64,000 nt of DNA from Gracilimonas mengyeensis (GCF_900182705.1 NZ_FXTP01000003.1:124001-188000); one strand, 5' to 3'. Positions 29,168 to 39,588 are shown, numbered from the stretch's first letter. Translations and numbers: made by a program. The notes: generated from the sequence alone by a model not told the origin.

Positions 29168-30707
29168 CTATTTCAACAATACCATACGCTTGGTTTGCAC
29201 GAAGTCCTCCGCCTTGATTCGGTACAGGTACATACCGCTGGATAGCATCGAGGCATCAAAGCGTACTTCATGGAACCCGGCGGACTGCTCTTCGTTCACC
29301 AGTGTTTGCACCAGCTGACCCATTACGTTAAAGATTTCTACCCGCACTTCTGATTTTTCCGGCAGGGCATAACGGATGGTCGTCTCTGGGTTAAAGGGGT
29401 TGGGATAGTTTTGCAAGAGTTGGTACTCCTCAGGGGTACCTAATAGTTCCAGTTCTGTAAGCGCCTGGACTATTACCCGAGTGGTAGAACTTTGCAATTG
29501 TAGCTTCCGCCCACCTTCCAATACCGTTTCACGGGGAGGAGCCTGCCCTCCGTATTCGGTAAGCTTAAATACTTCCTTGCTGGTCTGATCCGAAAAACCC
29601 AAAGTGAAAGTGACAGGAACTTCTGCCTGCTGTACCTTGATGGTAATACTGTCCCGTGCCAGCCACCAACGGTCACTATTCAAACGAGCATCAAAAGCAC
29701 CTTTAGGCGGAAGAGGAGGAAGTATAACTTGCTGGTTATCTATCGCTTTTTCCATTTCAGCACCGGTCTCACCAAAGTACAAGGTCATACCCTGTTGGTC
29801 TCCGCTATGCACCTGAACCTGATGGTAGCTGCCTGACAAGACTTGTTGCAGGCTTGGCTCTTTACTTTTGGCCAATGGTGCGGGCTCAATACTCACTGTG
29901 CCGGCATCGCTGGTGCGCAGCCAATAGCCATGCCCACCATTCAGCCCGTCGGCCGATTGATATACCCCGTTAAAACCAAACATCGTTCCCGGAATTACAA
30001 TCCCTTCAGAATCCTCTAACTGGCAGGACGGGATACAACCAGCATGACCAGATATCAAGTTCCATCCTTCTTGCAAAGTACGATCAACTTTATCTACCGT
30101 TGTACCGGTATAGCTCACCTCTTCGGATTGGCTAAATCGCAGCCAGTAGCCCTCACCCATGCCCAATGTATCGCTGACGTAATAGGTGCCATCAAACCCA
30201 AACAGAGTGCCAGAAATAGCATCACTGAATAGTTCACTAAAGTGTTCGTGATCCTCTTCTAAAGCGAGGCCAACCAGGTTCCAGCCCTCTGCATAACTGA
30301 CCTCGTATTCTTCAAATAAGCTATGAGTAATGACGATATCTGTCAGTTCATCTTCGGATATATTCACATGGGAATACTCAGCCATATTTAATCGGTTAAT
30401 GCCTGCACTGGGAGAACTTAACGTAACCACGCCTTCTTCGGGAAGGGCCGATGGATCCCAGGAAATACTCAAACTGGTCGTGCCCGAGGCTCCGCGCAGT
30501 CGCACCGGCCACTCGGTGGAAGTGGATGTGGTAGGTTGGTAAAAACGCAGGTAATCTTCATCGCCAAAACGGATGCGTGCATCAAAAGCACCAGTGGGCG
30601 GGGCCGGCGGGGCATATTGGTCGTAAGCCGCATCGTAACCGGTGGTAGCATCGGGGGCAGTTCCAATGGTGAGCGTGGTCGTGTGGTCCACATCATCGGA
30701 GACGGTG
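29168..30707. repeat. 1.54 kb duplicated 3' module, copy 2
   Basis: Copy of 20381-21920; see that entry. First difference at 30393 (C versus T at 21606). Differences further on include synonymous and amino-acid changes, for example ALPEEGVVTLSS here versus ALPQEGVVVLNS. Confidence 0.95.
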
Positions 30708-33700
30708 AGAACCAGGGTAAAATCATCATTCAATTCTTCGTCATCAACAATGTTTAAGTCATCTGGCCAGCCATCGGGAGTCGTTCGTATCATCTCGCCC
30801 CCTTGCTCTTGCCAAAGAACCCCATCATCCCAGGGCGTAATCGTAAATAACTCAGATTCGTCTGCATTTAACCCGGCTGGGTCAAATTGACTTTCTACAA
30901 AGGTTACAAATCCTCTAAGATTCACCGTTTCCCCGGCTTCCGGGGGCACATACGCCCCATCTTCTACTCTTCGAAAATTATATCCCTGGCGATATGTATT
31001 TCTATCATTCCTGTACCTAAGCGACATATCTTTTGTGTAGAGTTTAACCCCCCCGTCATTTACATAAAACCAGGGCCGGTTTCCATCATTATTCAGGCTC
31101 CCATTTTCTTCTACTGTTGTCTGTTCAATGTGAACATATCTATTTACATACTTTGTGTAGTTTTCCAGATTTGTTTTAAAGCCACTGCCCGAGGGCTCTA
31201 TTAATGCATCGGCTGAAATGATTGTAGGTTCGAGGAGATGCTGGTATTCAGGAAAATGGTTAAATACATCTCCTCTAAAAATGACACTGTCCGGCTCAAA
31301 CTGTACCTCGTTCAGATAATAAGCCAGCCTTCCCTTAATCCTAACAACATCCCCCCAAGTGAACTGCTCTATTTGCGTTAATACATCGAAATAAGAAACC
31401 ACATGCATATACATGCCATCCTTACCCGAAGTGTTTGCAGAAGTATCCACCACAAAAGTGTGTAACCGATTAATATCAACAGTTAAAGCCGGGTTATATC
31501 CTGCATATCCCGAGTTCTTCGGCTCGGAAAGAATAACCGCGGTAAAAGTTACATCTTCCCCAACTTTGGGGTGATTGGGGATATCATTAACCGAATTCAA
31601 CTGATCATATGTATTCAGTTCTCGTACTGTGACTTCCTGGTATTCTTTTACCGGCGGGGTACCCGGCTCTGAAAGTATTTCCAGATCATCGGGCCAATCC
31701 TGGGGAGTCGTTCTGACTAAACTACCATCCTGCTCTGTCCATAACACGCCATCATCCCAGGGTGCAATGGAAAATAATCCATCCGTTGTATTTACTTTGA
31801 TGCCGCCTTGATCTGTATTCGCGTGATAGAGTTCTACAAATCCGCTTATATTGATCTCGGAACCTGCAATCGGCGCATCGAAAACCCCATCTTCTTCCCG
31901 TCTCAGGTTATACCCTGTTCGATATTGATCCCATTTATTTTCGTATCGAAGGGAAGTGGAACGGAAATATACTTGTCCATCACTATTCTGAAAATAGAAC
32001 CAGGGCGTACCGGTTGAAGATGGCTTACTATCCTCAACCGTAGCCGACTCCACTTTTACGTATCGGTTTACATACTTGGTATAGTTATCAAGGTTGATTT
32101 GTTGGCCGTCTCCGGTCATCTGGTTCAATTCATCGGTAGTAATGACAGTTGGCTCCAGTAGATCTGCATATTCTTCCATTCCATCAGATATACTTCCAAC
32201 AAACTCCACATTGGTAGGGACTAACTGAACTTCATTATTGAAAAAATTGTGGATTCCCGTAATGGTTACAATATCCCCCCGTCTGAAATCTTCAATCTGT
32301 TCCATCACCTCGCCGTCAGAAACCACTTGCATATACATGCCGTCTTTCCCCATGGTGTTGGCAGAAGTATCTACTACAAAAGTGTGCAGCCGATTGATCA
32401 TATCGGTATCCGGATTATAACCGGCCAGCCCGGAGTTTTTGGGATGAGAAACGATGACGGCTGTAAAGATTACTTCTTCACCCGCCAGGGGATGGTTTGG
32501 TATGTCATTAACAGAATTAAGCTGATTGTATGTATTGAGGTCGCGGATAGTTATATCTCCTCCATCTCGAATAGCTAACTCGATATCTACAATGAATTCA
32601 CTGTTTACCGGATCGTTCGTACTTATTTGAATTTCACCTCTATATACTCCCGGATCGAGATCAATGTTTTCAGGTCCAAAAAACACCTCCAGATCTTGTT
32701 CATCTCCGGCAGGTATCACCCCACTTGTTGGCTCTATATGTACAAACTCCGGCACACTACTTGTTACGGTACCCAACCAAGAAATCTGAACCAATTCCCC
32801 TGGTTCTTCTCCTCCTAATACTCCTAATAAAGTCGTATTTCCTGTCTCAAGATTAACAGCTCGTAACTCCGGTTGACCGGAATCAATATTAAAAGCTGCC
32901 ATATACATGATATCTGTAGCGGCATCATAACTCATGCCCTGCCCGAAATTTGCATCAAAACCTATCGGACCAACCGCACTGGCTTCGGCAGTCTCTTTAT
33001 CAATCACAAACAATTGATCTGTTACTATATCATAGGTATACAGGTTACCATCTCCCGCTACCGACAACGCAATAGCTCCCGCTACGTCAGCCACTTCACC
33101 TATCAATGTTGAAGTGGCGTTATAAATATCAATGATATATAGGTAGGAGAATTCTATATCGGTGGATATCCCATAATACAATTCGTTGAATGGGTCATAG
33201 GTCATGCCACTTAACCCTTCTGGCACATCCAGGCTTCCAAGATATGTAATCGCACCGGTTTCCAGATCGGTTTTATATAACTCATCTCCTTCTACATGGT
33301 AAGCAATAGTTGGATCCGAGCCGTCTAATGTACCACCTCCTGGAAAATTCTCATTTGGAAAACCACCAATTGGAGTAAGAATTTCGGCTTCCCCTAAATC
33401 AAATGAAACAATTTGTCCTGAAAGCGACTCTGCACCATAGGCCAAAACCCCTAATTCTTTAAAATCTATAGACTTTGCTCTTTTTTTTGTCATTCTTGAC
33501 TGGGGAGCCTTACCAAAAGAATGGTGATATTCACTGTTGGAAAAAGATTGAAGCAGCGGCCCATTCTTTGTGAGCTCTTTAACTTTGGTCGTAAATTCAT
33601 CAAAGCTTTTATCTCGAACCTGAACGTTGAAGTTAAGGTCACTACCTCCTGTAACATTACTAATATGTAAGTTTTCGATTTTTGTTTGGCTGGAAACCAT

Positions 33701-36700
33701 TTCAACATTAAAGGCTTCCGGAGTAACCACAGCAATAGGAGGAAGAATAGAAGATGCTACTAAAGATATTTCTACTTCACTTTCATCGGGATCGTCGCTA
33801 TTAATTGTTAAAGTCCCTTCACGAGTTCCTTCTGATTCAGGATAATATATTACCTCTACATCCACAGAATCACCTGGGCTTAGATCAAAAGAAGTTGTAT
33901 CAATAGAAAACTCTGCTACGTCCAAGATAATATCAGTGACAGAGAGTAAATGGGTGCCTTCATTGTAAACGGTTAAAATTTGAGAACCGGTTTCGTCAAC
34001 AAATACCTCGCCAAAATCTAAGTAGGAATCAGATACTGCAATATCCTGAATTCCCGTCACATCAACTGTAGCTTCTATTGTGGTCAAAAGTTTATTTGGA
34101 TCATTGGATGCTAAATCCAGAACCGAAGTATACTCTCCTGTTTCCAAGCCATTTACATCGAAGGTAAAATCAACATCAGTATTATCCCCAGCAGCCAGAC
34201 TTGCCTCTACAGGATTGATATCTGTAATAAATTGTGGTGCTTTGGAAAAGCTAATAGCCAATTCATCATGAACATATTCACTATTAAAAACTACCTGCAA
34301 CCCATCAGTACCATCTGTATTTTCTAAACCAATGGTAGAGGTGTTAGTTGGGTCTGACATTGATTGGAATTGAAGCTTTATTGTACCGTTACTTGAAAGC
34401 AATGCCTGGAAAGTGTAAGAGAATTCATCATTGTCGTAGCTATAATGCGTAATCTCATTAAATTGTATGATGAACTGTCCTGACTCATTATGGTACTCAT
34501 AAAAGATTTCTCCACCTTCGGATGGGTTAAGATCATCCCAAAACATTGCTATTAAATTATTTGGTCCACTCGAATCAGGAATTGGAGTATTCGCAAGCAC
34601 GTACAATAATTGGTCATCAAAACTTAGCAAGCCATTTGAAGTAAGATATGCTTCACTATAAGAAACACCATAAAAAGGAAACTCAAATGGCAAGGTTATT
34701 TTAATATAATCATCATCACCTAAGTTCACGGATGTACCGGTCTCTGAAATATCTACCCAATTAAAAACCGGGCCTCCGATTTCATCACTATCAATCCATC
34801 GATAACCAAACAGGTCTGGGCCTCCCCCCCCTAAAACGACAGGATTGCCTTTTCTCGTATCATTTTCTCCTTTCGCAGGTATTTGATAATTGAAGTTATT
34901 AGATATATCATTTTTCTGAAGATTAGGCTGATTTAATAACTGTAAAGCACCTATTGCGGGAAAGCTAAACTCAAGTACTCCATCACCCGAATTTGCAAAA
35001 TTAAGTGATTCAACTGACGTCTGCCCTGATAATAGTTCCACTGAAATTATATCAGCACTTAAAGATAATGTAGGTATTCCTAAAGTAGTGGTGCTCGGTA
35101 CATTTGAGACCTCTGATTCGTTTTCCCATTCATCATACGCTTTTATTGCAAAGTGATACGTTGTGTTATATTCAAGGCCAGAAACCTTTAACACCTCAGG
35201 TTCCCCAAATTCAGATGAAATCAAGTCTTGGTTTACTTCAGTAGCTTCTGAAAAATTGACTTCTGATATTGGCTGAGTTGAATGCCGAATATCATATCTA
35301 TTAGCGGACCCAACTGTCCCATCGTCTCCCGTAGCAGACCATTTTAATAGCACTGAGGTGGAAGCAACATCTGATATTGAAAGATCTGTTATAGTTCCAG
35401 GCTTGACCGTATCTGCTACACCTACCGCCTGAAATGCATTTAGCCGGCCGCCAGTCGTAGTTTTACCCTCAAGAGCCGGTAGTAGTTCTACGGAATTAAA
35501 TATTTTATCACGGACCGTTTCATAAGAAACTAGATTGTTGGAGAGTTCAGGATCCTGAGAAAGAATAAGAGCCGCCACTCCTGTAACATGAGGAGTAGCC
35601 ATCGACGTACCACTAAAATAAGAATAAGTATCTCCCGGGGTTGTACTCAAAATGGATGAACCAGGTGCAGCTAAGTCAACAGAAATGGCCCCGTAATTTG
35701 AAAAACCAGATAAAGCATCATCGTCTGTTGTGGATGCAACAGCTATTACATTATCAAGGTCATAGCTGGATGGATAGTGCGGCATTAGGTCATTGTCATC
35801 TCCAATATTATCGGCGCCTCCATTTCCGGCCGCCGCTATAAATAGCTGGCCGGCATCGCCAGCGGCTTCAATAGCATCACTCAAAGCTTGGGAATAACCG
35901 CCGCCGCCCCAGCTGTTGCTGGTTATATGGGCTCCCATCATAATAGCATATTCTAAAGCCGATATTGCATCAGAGGTATTTCCCCCATCGGGTCCTAAAA
36001 ATTTTAGCGCCATTATTTTGGCTTCCCAGTTTACACCTGTCACCCCTATTCCATTATCTCCAACAGCTGCGATTGTACCCGCCACATGGGTACCATGCGC
36101 ATCTCCATCAGCTACATCGTATGGATCCCCATCATCATTCCAAAAATCATACCCATATACGTCATCAATATATCCGTTGCCATCGTCATCAATACCATTT
36201 CCTGGAATTTCCGCCTCATTTACCCACATATTTTCGGATAAGTCTTCATGGGTATAGTCTACACCGGAATCAATCACCCCTATAATTATTTGATCACTCC
36301 CGGTAGTAATATCCCACGCTTCCGGAGCATCTATGTCAGCATCTGCCGTGCCTTCTGTTTGCCCATCATTATTAAGCCCCCAAAGATTATTAAACGATGG
36401 ATCATTTGGAGTTACCGAAGTAGCACCAGGAACCGCTTCAATAGCTCTTAAAATATAATTTGGTTCAGCATACTCTATATTGGGATTATTGTTCAATACG
36501 TTCAATGCTTGAGGTACTATCCCCTTACTAACCCTCCATAATTCAGCTTCAATAAGCTTGAATTTTTTGTAAGACACAATTTGGTGATTCTGCTTCATGA
36601 CTTCTCTTGCGGAATCTGGAATATCAGATTTATATTTCACAATCATCTCTCCCGGCACATACTCTTGAGTGGATTGAGCTTCTACATTTGAAACAATAAA

Positions 36701-36757
36701 TAATATAGAAACAAGGATTAGAAGTATTTGAATTCTAATAGATGATATTAAAATCAT
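29168..36757 (-). CDS. Giant secreted subtilisin-like serine protease (S8) with T9SS sorting tail
   Basis: 2529 aa. Signal peptide to about residue 28; a propeptide follows (VPGEMIVKYKSDIPDSA, about 34-105). The S8 catalytic domain (~115-450) has Asp163 in IGVIDSGVDYTHEDL, His221 in DAHGTHVAGT, the oxyanion Asn near 312 in AAAGNGG and Ser385 in GTSMATPHVTG, so it should be active. It is followed by an fn3 domain (~455-560), domains resembling choice-of-anchor-D/ASH repeats, and a tandem pair of ~270-aa domains (ITIRDLNTYNQLNSVNDIPN and VTVRELNTYDQLNSVNDIPN, each ending in PWDDGVLW). The C-terminal ~515 residues are the module shared with the LRR giant. It is likely exported by T9SS and digests external protein or processes the neighbouring giants (inference). 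Confidence 0.95.
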   Translation of the reverse strand: MILISSIRIQILLILVSILFIVSNVEAQSTQEYVPGEMIVKYKSDIPDSAREVMKQNHQIVSYKKFKLIEAELWRVSKGIVPQALNVLNNNPNIEYAEPNYILRAIEAVPGATSVTPNDPSFNNLWGLNNDGQTEGTADADIDAPEAWDITTGSDQIIIGVIDSGVDYTHEDLSENMWVNEAEIPGNGIDDDGNGYIDDVYGYDFWNDDGDPYDVADGDAHGTHVAGTIAAVGDNGIGVTGVNWEAKIMALKFLGPDGGNTSDAISALEYAIMMGAHITSNSWGGGGYSQALSDAIEAAGDAGQLFIAAAGNGGADNIGDDNDLMPHYPSSYDLDNVIAVASTTDDDALSGFSNYGAISVDLAAPGSSILSTTPGDTYSYFSGTSMATPHVTGVAALILSQDPELSNNLVSYETVRDKIFNSVELLPALEGKTTTGGRLNAFQAVGVADTVKPGTITDLSISDVASTSVLLKWSATGDDGTVGSANRYDIRHSTQPISEVNFSEATEVNQDLISSEFGEPEVLKVSGLEYNTTYHFAIKAYDEWENESEVSNVPSTTTLGIPTLSLSADIISVELLSGQTSVESLNFANSGDGVLEFSFPAIGALQLLNQPNLQKNDISNNFNYQIPAKGENDTRKGNPVVLGGGGPDLFGYRWIDSDEIGGPVFNWVDISETGTSVNLGDDDYIKITLPFEFPFYGVSYSEAYLTSNGLLSFDDQLLYVLANTPIPDSSGPNNLIAMFWDDLNPSEGGEIFYEYHNESGQFIIQFNEITHYSYDNDEFSYTFQALLSSNGTIKLQFQSMSDPTNTSTIGLENTDGTDGLQVVFNSEYVHDELAISFSKAPQFITDINPVEASLAAGDNTDVDFTFDVNGLETGEYTSVLDLASNDPNKLLTTIEATVDVTGIQDIAVSDSYLDFGEVFVDETGSQILTVYNEGTHLLSVTDIILDVAEFSIDTTSFDLSPGDSVDVEVIYYPESEGTREGTLTINSDDPDESEVEISLVASSILPPIAVVTPEAFNVEMVSSQTKIENLHISNVTGGSDLNFNVQVRDKSFDEFTTKVKELTKNGPLLQSFSNSEYHHSFGKAPQSRMTKKRAKSIDFKELGVLAYGAESLSGQIVSFDLGEAEILTPIGGFPNENFPGGGTLDGSDPTIAYHVEGDELYKTDLETGAITYLGSLDVPEGLSGMTYDPFNELYYGISTDIEFSYLYIIDIYNATSTLIGEVADVAGAIALSVAGDGNLYTYDIVTDQLFVIDKETAEASAVGPIGFDANFGQGMSYDAATDIMYMAAFNIDSGQPELRAVNLETGNTTLLGVLGGEEPGELVQISWLGTVTSSVPEFVHIEPTSGVIPAGDEQDLEVFFGPENIDLDPGVYRGEIQISTNDPVNSEFIVDIELAIRDGGDITIRDLNTYNQLNSVNDIPNHPLAGEEVIFTAVIVSHPKNSGLAGYNPDTDMINRLHTFVVDTSANTMGKDGMYMQVVSDGEVMEQIEDFRRGDIVTITGIHNFFNNEVQLVPTNVEFVGSISDGMEEYADLLEPTVITTDELNQMTGDGQQINLDNYTKYVNRYVKVESATVEDSKPSSTGTPWFYFQNSDGQVYFRSTSLRYENKWDQYRTGYNLRREEDGVFDAPIAGSEINISGFVELYHANTDQGGIKVNTTDGLFSIAPWDDGVLWTEQDGSLVRTTPQDWPDDLEILSEPGTPPVKEYQEVTVRELNTYDQLNSVNDIPNHPKVGEDVTFTAVILSEPKNSGYAGYNPALTVDINRLHTFVVDTSANTSGKDGMYMHVVSYFDVLTQIEQFTWGDVVRIKGRLAYYLNEVQFEPDSVIFRGDVFNHFPEYQHLLEPTIISADALIEPSGSGFKTNLENYTKYVNRYVHIEQTTVEENGSLNNDGNRPWFYVNDGGVKLYTKDMSLRYRNDRNTYRQGYNFRRVEDGAYVPPEAGETVNLRGFVTFVESQFDPAGLNADESELFTITPWDDGVLWQEQGGEMIRTTPDGWPDDLNIVDDEELNDDFTLVLTVSDDVDHTTTLTIGTAPDATTGYDAAYDQYAPPAPPTGAFDARIRFGDEDYLRFYQPTTSTSTEWPVRLRGASGTTSLSISWDPSALPEEGVVTLSSPSAGINRLNMAEYSHVNISEDELTDIVITHSLFEEYEVSYAEGWNLVGLALEEDHEHFSELFSDAISGTLFGFDGTYYVSDTLGMGEGYWLRFSQSEEVSYTGTTVDKVDRTLQEGWNLISGHAGCIPSCQLEDSEGIVIPGTMFGFNGVYQSADGLNGGHGYWLRTSDAGTVSIEPAPLAKSKEPSLQQVLSGSYHQVQVHSGDQQGMTLYFGETGAEMEKAIDNQQVILPPLPPKGAFDARLNSDRWWLARDSITIKVQQAEVPVTFTLGFSDQTSKEVFKLTEYGGQAPPRETVLEGGRKLQLQSSTTRVIVQALTELELLGTPEEYQLLQNYPNPFNPETTIRYALPEKSEVRVEIFNVMGQLVQTLVNEEQSAGFHEVRFDASMLSSGMYLYRIKAEDFVQTKRMVLLK

Positions 36758-36855
36758 GGCTTTATGATTGTGTTAACATGAACAGTATTGTATTACTGTT
36801 TGTAAATCATCATCCCCACAAATCTACCTCGCAGAAAAAAACGGCTTTTTATTTT

Positions 36856-37086
36856 CTAACCTGTAAATACTCGTTTACATCTTTTCATTATTTTTAAAAT
36901 CCCTTTTTCATCCCCTTTCCCAGGCAAATCCAATTTATCCCGGTTATGCACCACACAACTTTGGCAGACATAGATCTCTTTCCCTTTTTGGGTTTTCACT
37001 TTTTCTAACTCTACTATAAACCTTCCAAGCGGACGTGGTTTTCCCTCTACAGCTTCACAAAATTCGCATCTATGTTTCTCTTTCAT
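36856..37086 (-). CDS. Small CxxC/CxxC protein, putative zinc ribbon
   Basis: 76 aa with two cysteine pairs, CEFC (about residues 8-11) and CQSC (about 41-44), the spacing of a small zinc ribbon. The chain is basic at its C-terminal end (IMKRCKRVF). Start ATG at 37086 (MKEKHRCEFC). It lies 44 bp downstream of the second Lon-like gene and 98 bp upstream of the subtilisin giant on the same strand, so it may be co-transcribed with the Lon-like genes. Function not recognised; nucleic-acid or protein binding are options. Confidence 0.6.
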   Translation of the reverse strand: MKEKHRCEFCEAVEGKPRPLGRFIVELEKVKTQKGKEIYVCQSCVVHNRDKLDLPGKGDEKGILKIMKRCKRVFTG

Positions 37087-37130
37087 AATAATAAACTGCT
37101 TAATTTTACTTTTTAAGTCCCTGTTATTTT

Positions 37131-39290
37131 TTACTTAGAAATCTCTTCTTGTACAATCATGCTTCCATCCCAGTATATCACTGAATCTTTAAATGCCTCC
37201 CAGTACTCGTAATCCGGGATAAAAGGGACATCACCTTTTTGGTAAAGTTCCCGAGCGATAATGTCGTAGTGATTGCTGGTTATGAAACTGACCGGCTCAA
37301 GATTATAATTGAAATAGATATATACGGAAGCTTCCTGCTTGCCATAATTTTCTATTTCACGGCTCACCTCCCTTACTTTAACCCAAAACAGTTCTCTACT
37401 TTTGTCAATATAGACCTGCCAGCCAAAGTTAAATTTCTCTACAAAACTATAGTATTTGCCTACTATTGTTTTAGGGATAAACAAGTATTTATCCTCATTG
37501 GCTCTTCCCATTCCTTCTACTACATAATCACCCTGTAACGGTGAATGGCCTTGTAAGTCAGCAGGATCTAATACAAACACCGTGGCCAGCCAAAATGCAT
37601 TATTAACCCCGGTAAACACCAAATCTTCTTGACCATCTTTATCCAGATCAAGTACGGCCATATCGCTAATTTGACCAGCATGCATGTACTCTTGTTCTTT
37701 AGCTCCGGTGATTAAATTAAGCCGTCTCACAGATGCCGGGAAAAAATTCCCCACATTCGCAGTCACGATTAATTTTGAAATGCCATCAACTTCTACTACT
37801 GCCATCTCAGTGATATTCAGTGAACCCTCATTAGCTAAATACTGACGGGGAAAACCATATTCCATTTTGACAGGTTGCTGCCAAATTATCGAATCTCCAC
37901 TGACTGACCATGCTTGTATAAAAGTATTTTCCCGATTATAATTCTCCATAGATTTTGACCAAATCAATTCATTGACACCGTCACCATTCATATCGTAAAG
38001 CAAGCCCCGGGGGTTTTCTCCATGCTTTTCTACCATTTTTTCTACAGCTACCTCTCCAAGCTCTATACGGTCTACCGTGATATCATACTGATTTTTAAGC
38101 ACCAGGTATTCTCCAGAATATTCTATACTCACTGGGTTTTGATCTACAGGACCAAATTGTAACCACGCTATGATACCGATCAATATGGCTATTATTAGCC
38201 CAAACACTGCATTTACTTTCTTTTTCCAAACCTGCTTTGCTGTCAAACTGATCAAGGACCTTTGGACGTGCAAAGAAATTCGACGGTCATAAAACAGTTC
38301 CCTGAGGTGTCCTACTCCTTTTAGAATTAAATGTCTGTTTGGAAACCTTTTATTGAGTAGCTGCACATATTCAGTAACCTGCTCTAATTGGTCCATAGGT
38401 ACCACCATCACCTGCACCCAAGAGAAAAAAGCAGCATGTACTTTTTCTCTTAGTCCCTTTTCCTCAACTGGCAATACCTTTCCATCTTCATCTATATCAC
38501 CCGTAACTGCCATACTTGGGTTAAGCTTAAAATATTCTCGGCTATTCTCCCCTTGAAGCATTTCACAATAAAATAGTCCGGACAGTGCTAAATTAGCTGA
38601 ATGACCTGCATGCCAGGCGTGGTTTAGCTCAAAAGAAGCTGTGGAACTCCAATATTTGGTTCTCACACCGTTTTCCTGAAAAAGTTTGCCTGCAGCCTTT
38701 GCTGCTCTTTGACCTATTTTTCCTGCATCTGCACCAATCACTCCAAATAAGGGTTTTATCTCATATTTTGACCTCCGAGCTTCCCCTACTAATTGTACTT
38801 CAAGTTTTCTCAAACGCCCCCGAGTATTCTTAGCTCCACCGCCTCTTACCACTGGAATAAAAACCTTTCCCTCTTCCGACTGAGTTTGTCTACCTGATTT
38901 TTCTTTCAGAACCAAGGCATTATCATCTGTAAATCGTTCTACTCCGAGCCATTCATTCAGGTAATGAAGTCCCTGCCGTAAATAATCTATTTTTTGTGCA
39001 AGTAACTCATCCTGTTTCAGCTCTTGCACCTTTTCAACTACCTGCTCAATCTTTTTAATCTGTACTTCAAATTCATCCGGGTGCATTCCAGTGAATAATA
39101 ATGGTGATTTCATCCATGGAAATTCGTGAAAAAGCTGAATCAGATAAGAATCAAAACTGGAATAGTGGCCCCGAACGCTGTTAACAAATTCCAGGATTAA
39201 GTATAACTGATCCCATTCTGAAAACGATTGCAGTAGTTCATGGTGTATGCGCTCATAAAGTTCTTCTACCCGAATTGGATCTGGTAACAT
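37131..39290 (-). CDS. Membrane Lon/S16-like protease domain protein with extracytoplasmic FG-GAP-like domain (paralogue 2)
   Basis: 719 aa without a signal peptide. Residues 1-130 form a helical domain of unknown type (LLFTGMHPDEF). Residues ~140-335 match the Lon (S16) proteolytic domain: FGVIGADAGKIG, then Ser231 in WHAGHSANLALSGLFYCE (the Lon PSAG serine position), AVTGDIDEDGKVLPV and GLREKVHAAFF. The position of the Lon catalytic lysine seems to hold Arg281, with Lys283 two residues later, so activity is uncertain. KQVWKKK precedes one transmembrane helix (~360-378), which predicts N-terminus inside and C-terminus outside. The outer part has FG-GAP-like calcium loops DMNGDGVNE and DLDKDGQED. 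Paralogue of the next gene upstream. Confidence 0.75.
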   Translation of the reverse strand: MLPDPIRVEELYERIHHELLQSFSEWDQLYLILEFVNSVRGHYSSFDSYLIQLFHEFPWMKSPLLFTGMHPDEFEVQIKKIEQVVEKVQELKQDELLAQKIDYLRQGLHYLNEWLGVERFTDDNALVLKEKSGRQTQSEEGKVFIPVVRGGGAKNTRGRLRKLEVQLVGEARRSKYEIKPLFGVIGADAGKIGQRAAKAAGKLFQENGVRTKYWSSTASFELNHAWHAGHSANLALSGLFYCEMLQGENSREYFKLNPSMAVTGDIDEDGKVLPVEEKGLREKVHAAFFSWVQVMVVPMDQLEQVTEYVQLLNKRFPNRHLILKGVGHLRELFYDRRISLHVQRSLISLTAKQVWKKKVNAVFGLIIAILIGIIAWLQFGPVDQNPVSIEYSGEYLVLKNQYDITVDRIELGEVAVEKMVEKHGENPRGLLYDMNGDGVNELIWSKSMENYNRENTFIQAWSVSGDSIIWQQPVKMEYGFPRQYLANEGSLNITEMAVVEVDGISKLIVTANVGNFFPASVRRLNLITGAKEQEYMHAGQISDMAVLDLDKDGQEDLVFTGVNNAFWLATVFVLDPADLQGHSPLQGDYVVEGMGRANEDKYLFIPKTIVGKYYSFVEKFNFGWQVYIDKSRELFWVKVREVSREIENYGKQEASVYIYFNYNLEPVSFITSNHYDIIARELYQKGDVPFIPDYEYWEAFKDSVIYWDGSMIVQEEISK

Positions 39291-39588
39291 GCTGTCTGTA
39301 TATCATCTCTTGTTATGAGTTGTGTGAGTGGCTGATCCTGTAAAGTTCGTTACATACTTTTGTTAAGAATATCTTGCATCACTTTGATCTATTCTCCTTA
39401 CACCTCCCTCGCGTAGCAGAATTTTTTTTAATCTTAGACTCTTCTAATCCACATGGTGATATTTTCTGTACGCTTTACCACATTTAGTAAAGTGCCTTTT
39501 TTAAAAACTATTTAAGTTACAGCCCATCCAGATAAGAACAATATCAGTACCTCCAACTGACTCCCACACCCTGTTTTAAGAATGTCTC
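39291..39588. other. Intergenic region between the two Lon-like genes
   Basis: 298 bp. The only structure seen is a small inverted repeat CTTTAC...GTAAAG (39473-39492). Its size suggests paralogue 2 could have its own promoter here. No gene is supported. Confidence 0.5.

Noticed and set aside
39473-39492. CTTTAC...GTAAAG as an operator for the second Lon-like gene
   Set aside because: Only 6 bp arms and far (about 180 bp) upstream of the start; too weak to call as a separate regulatory feature.
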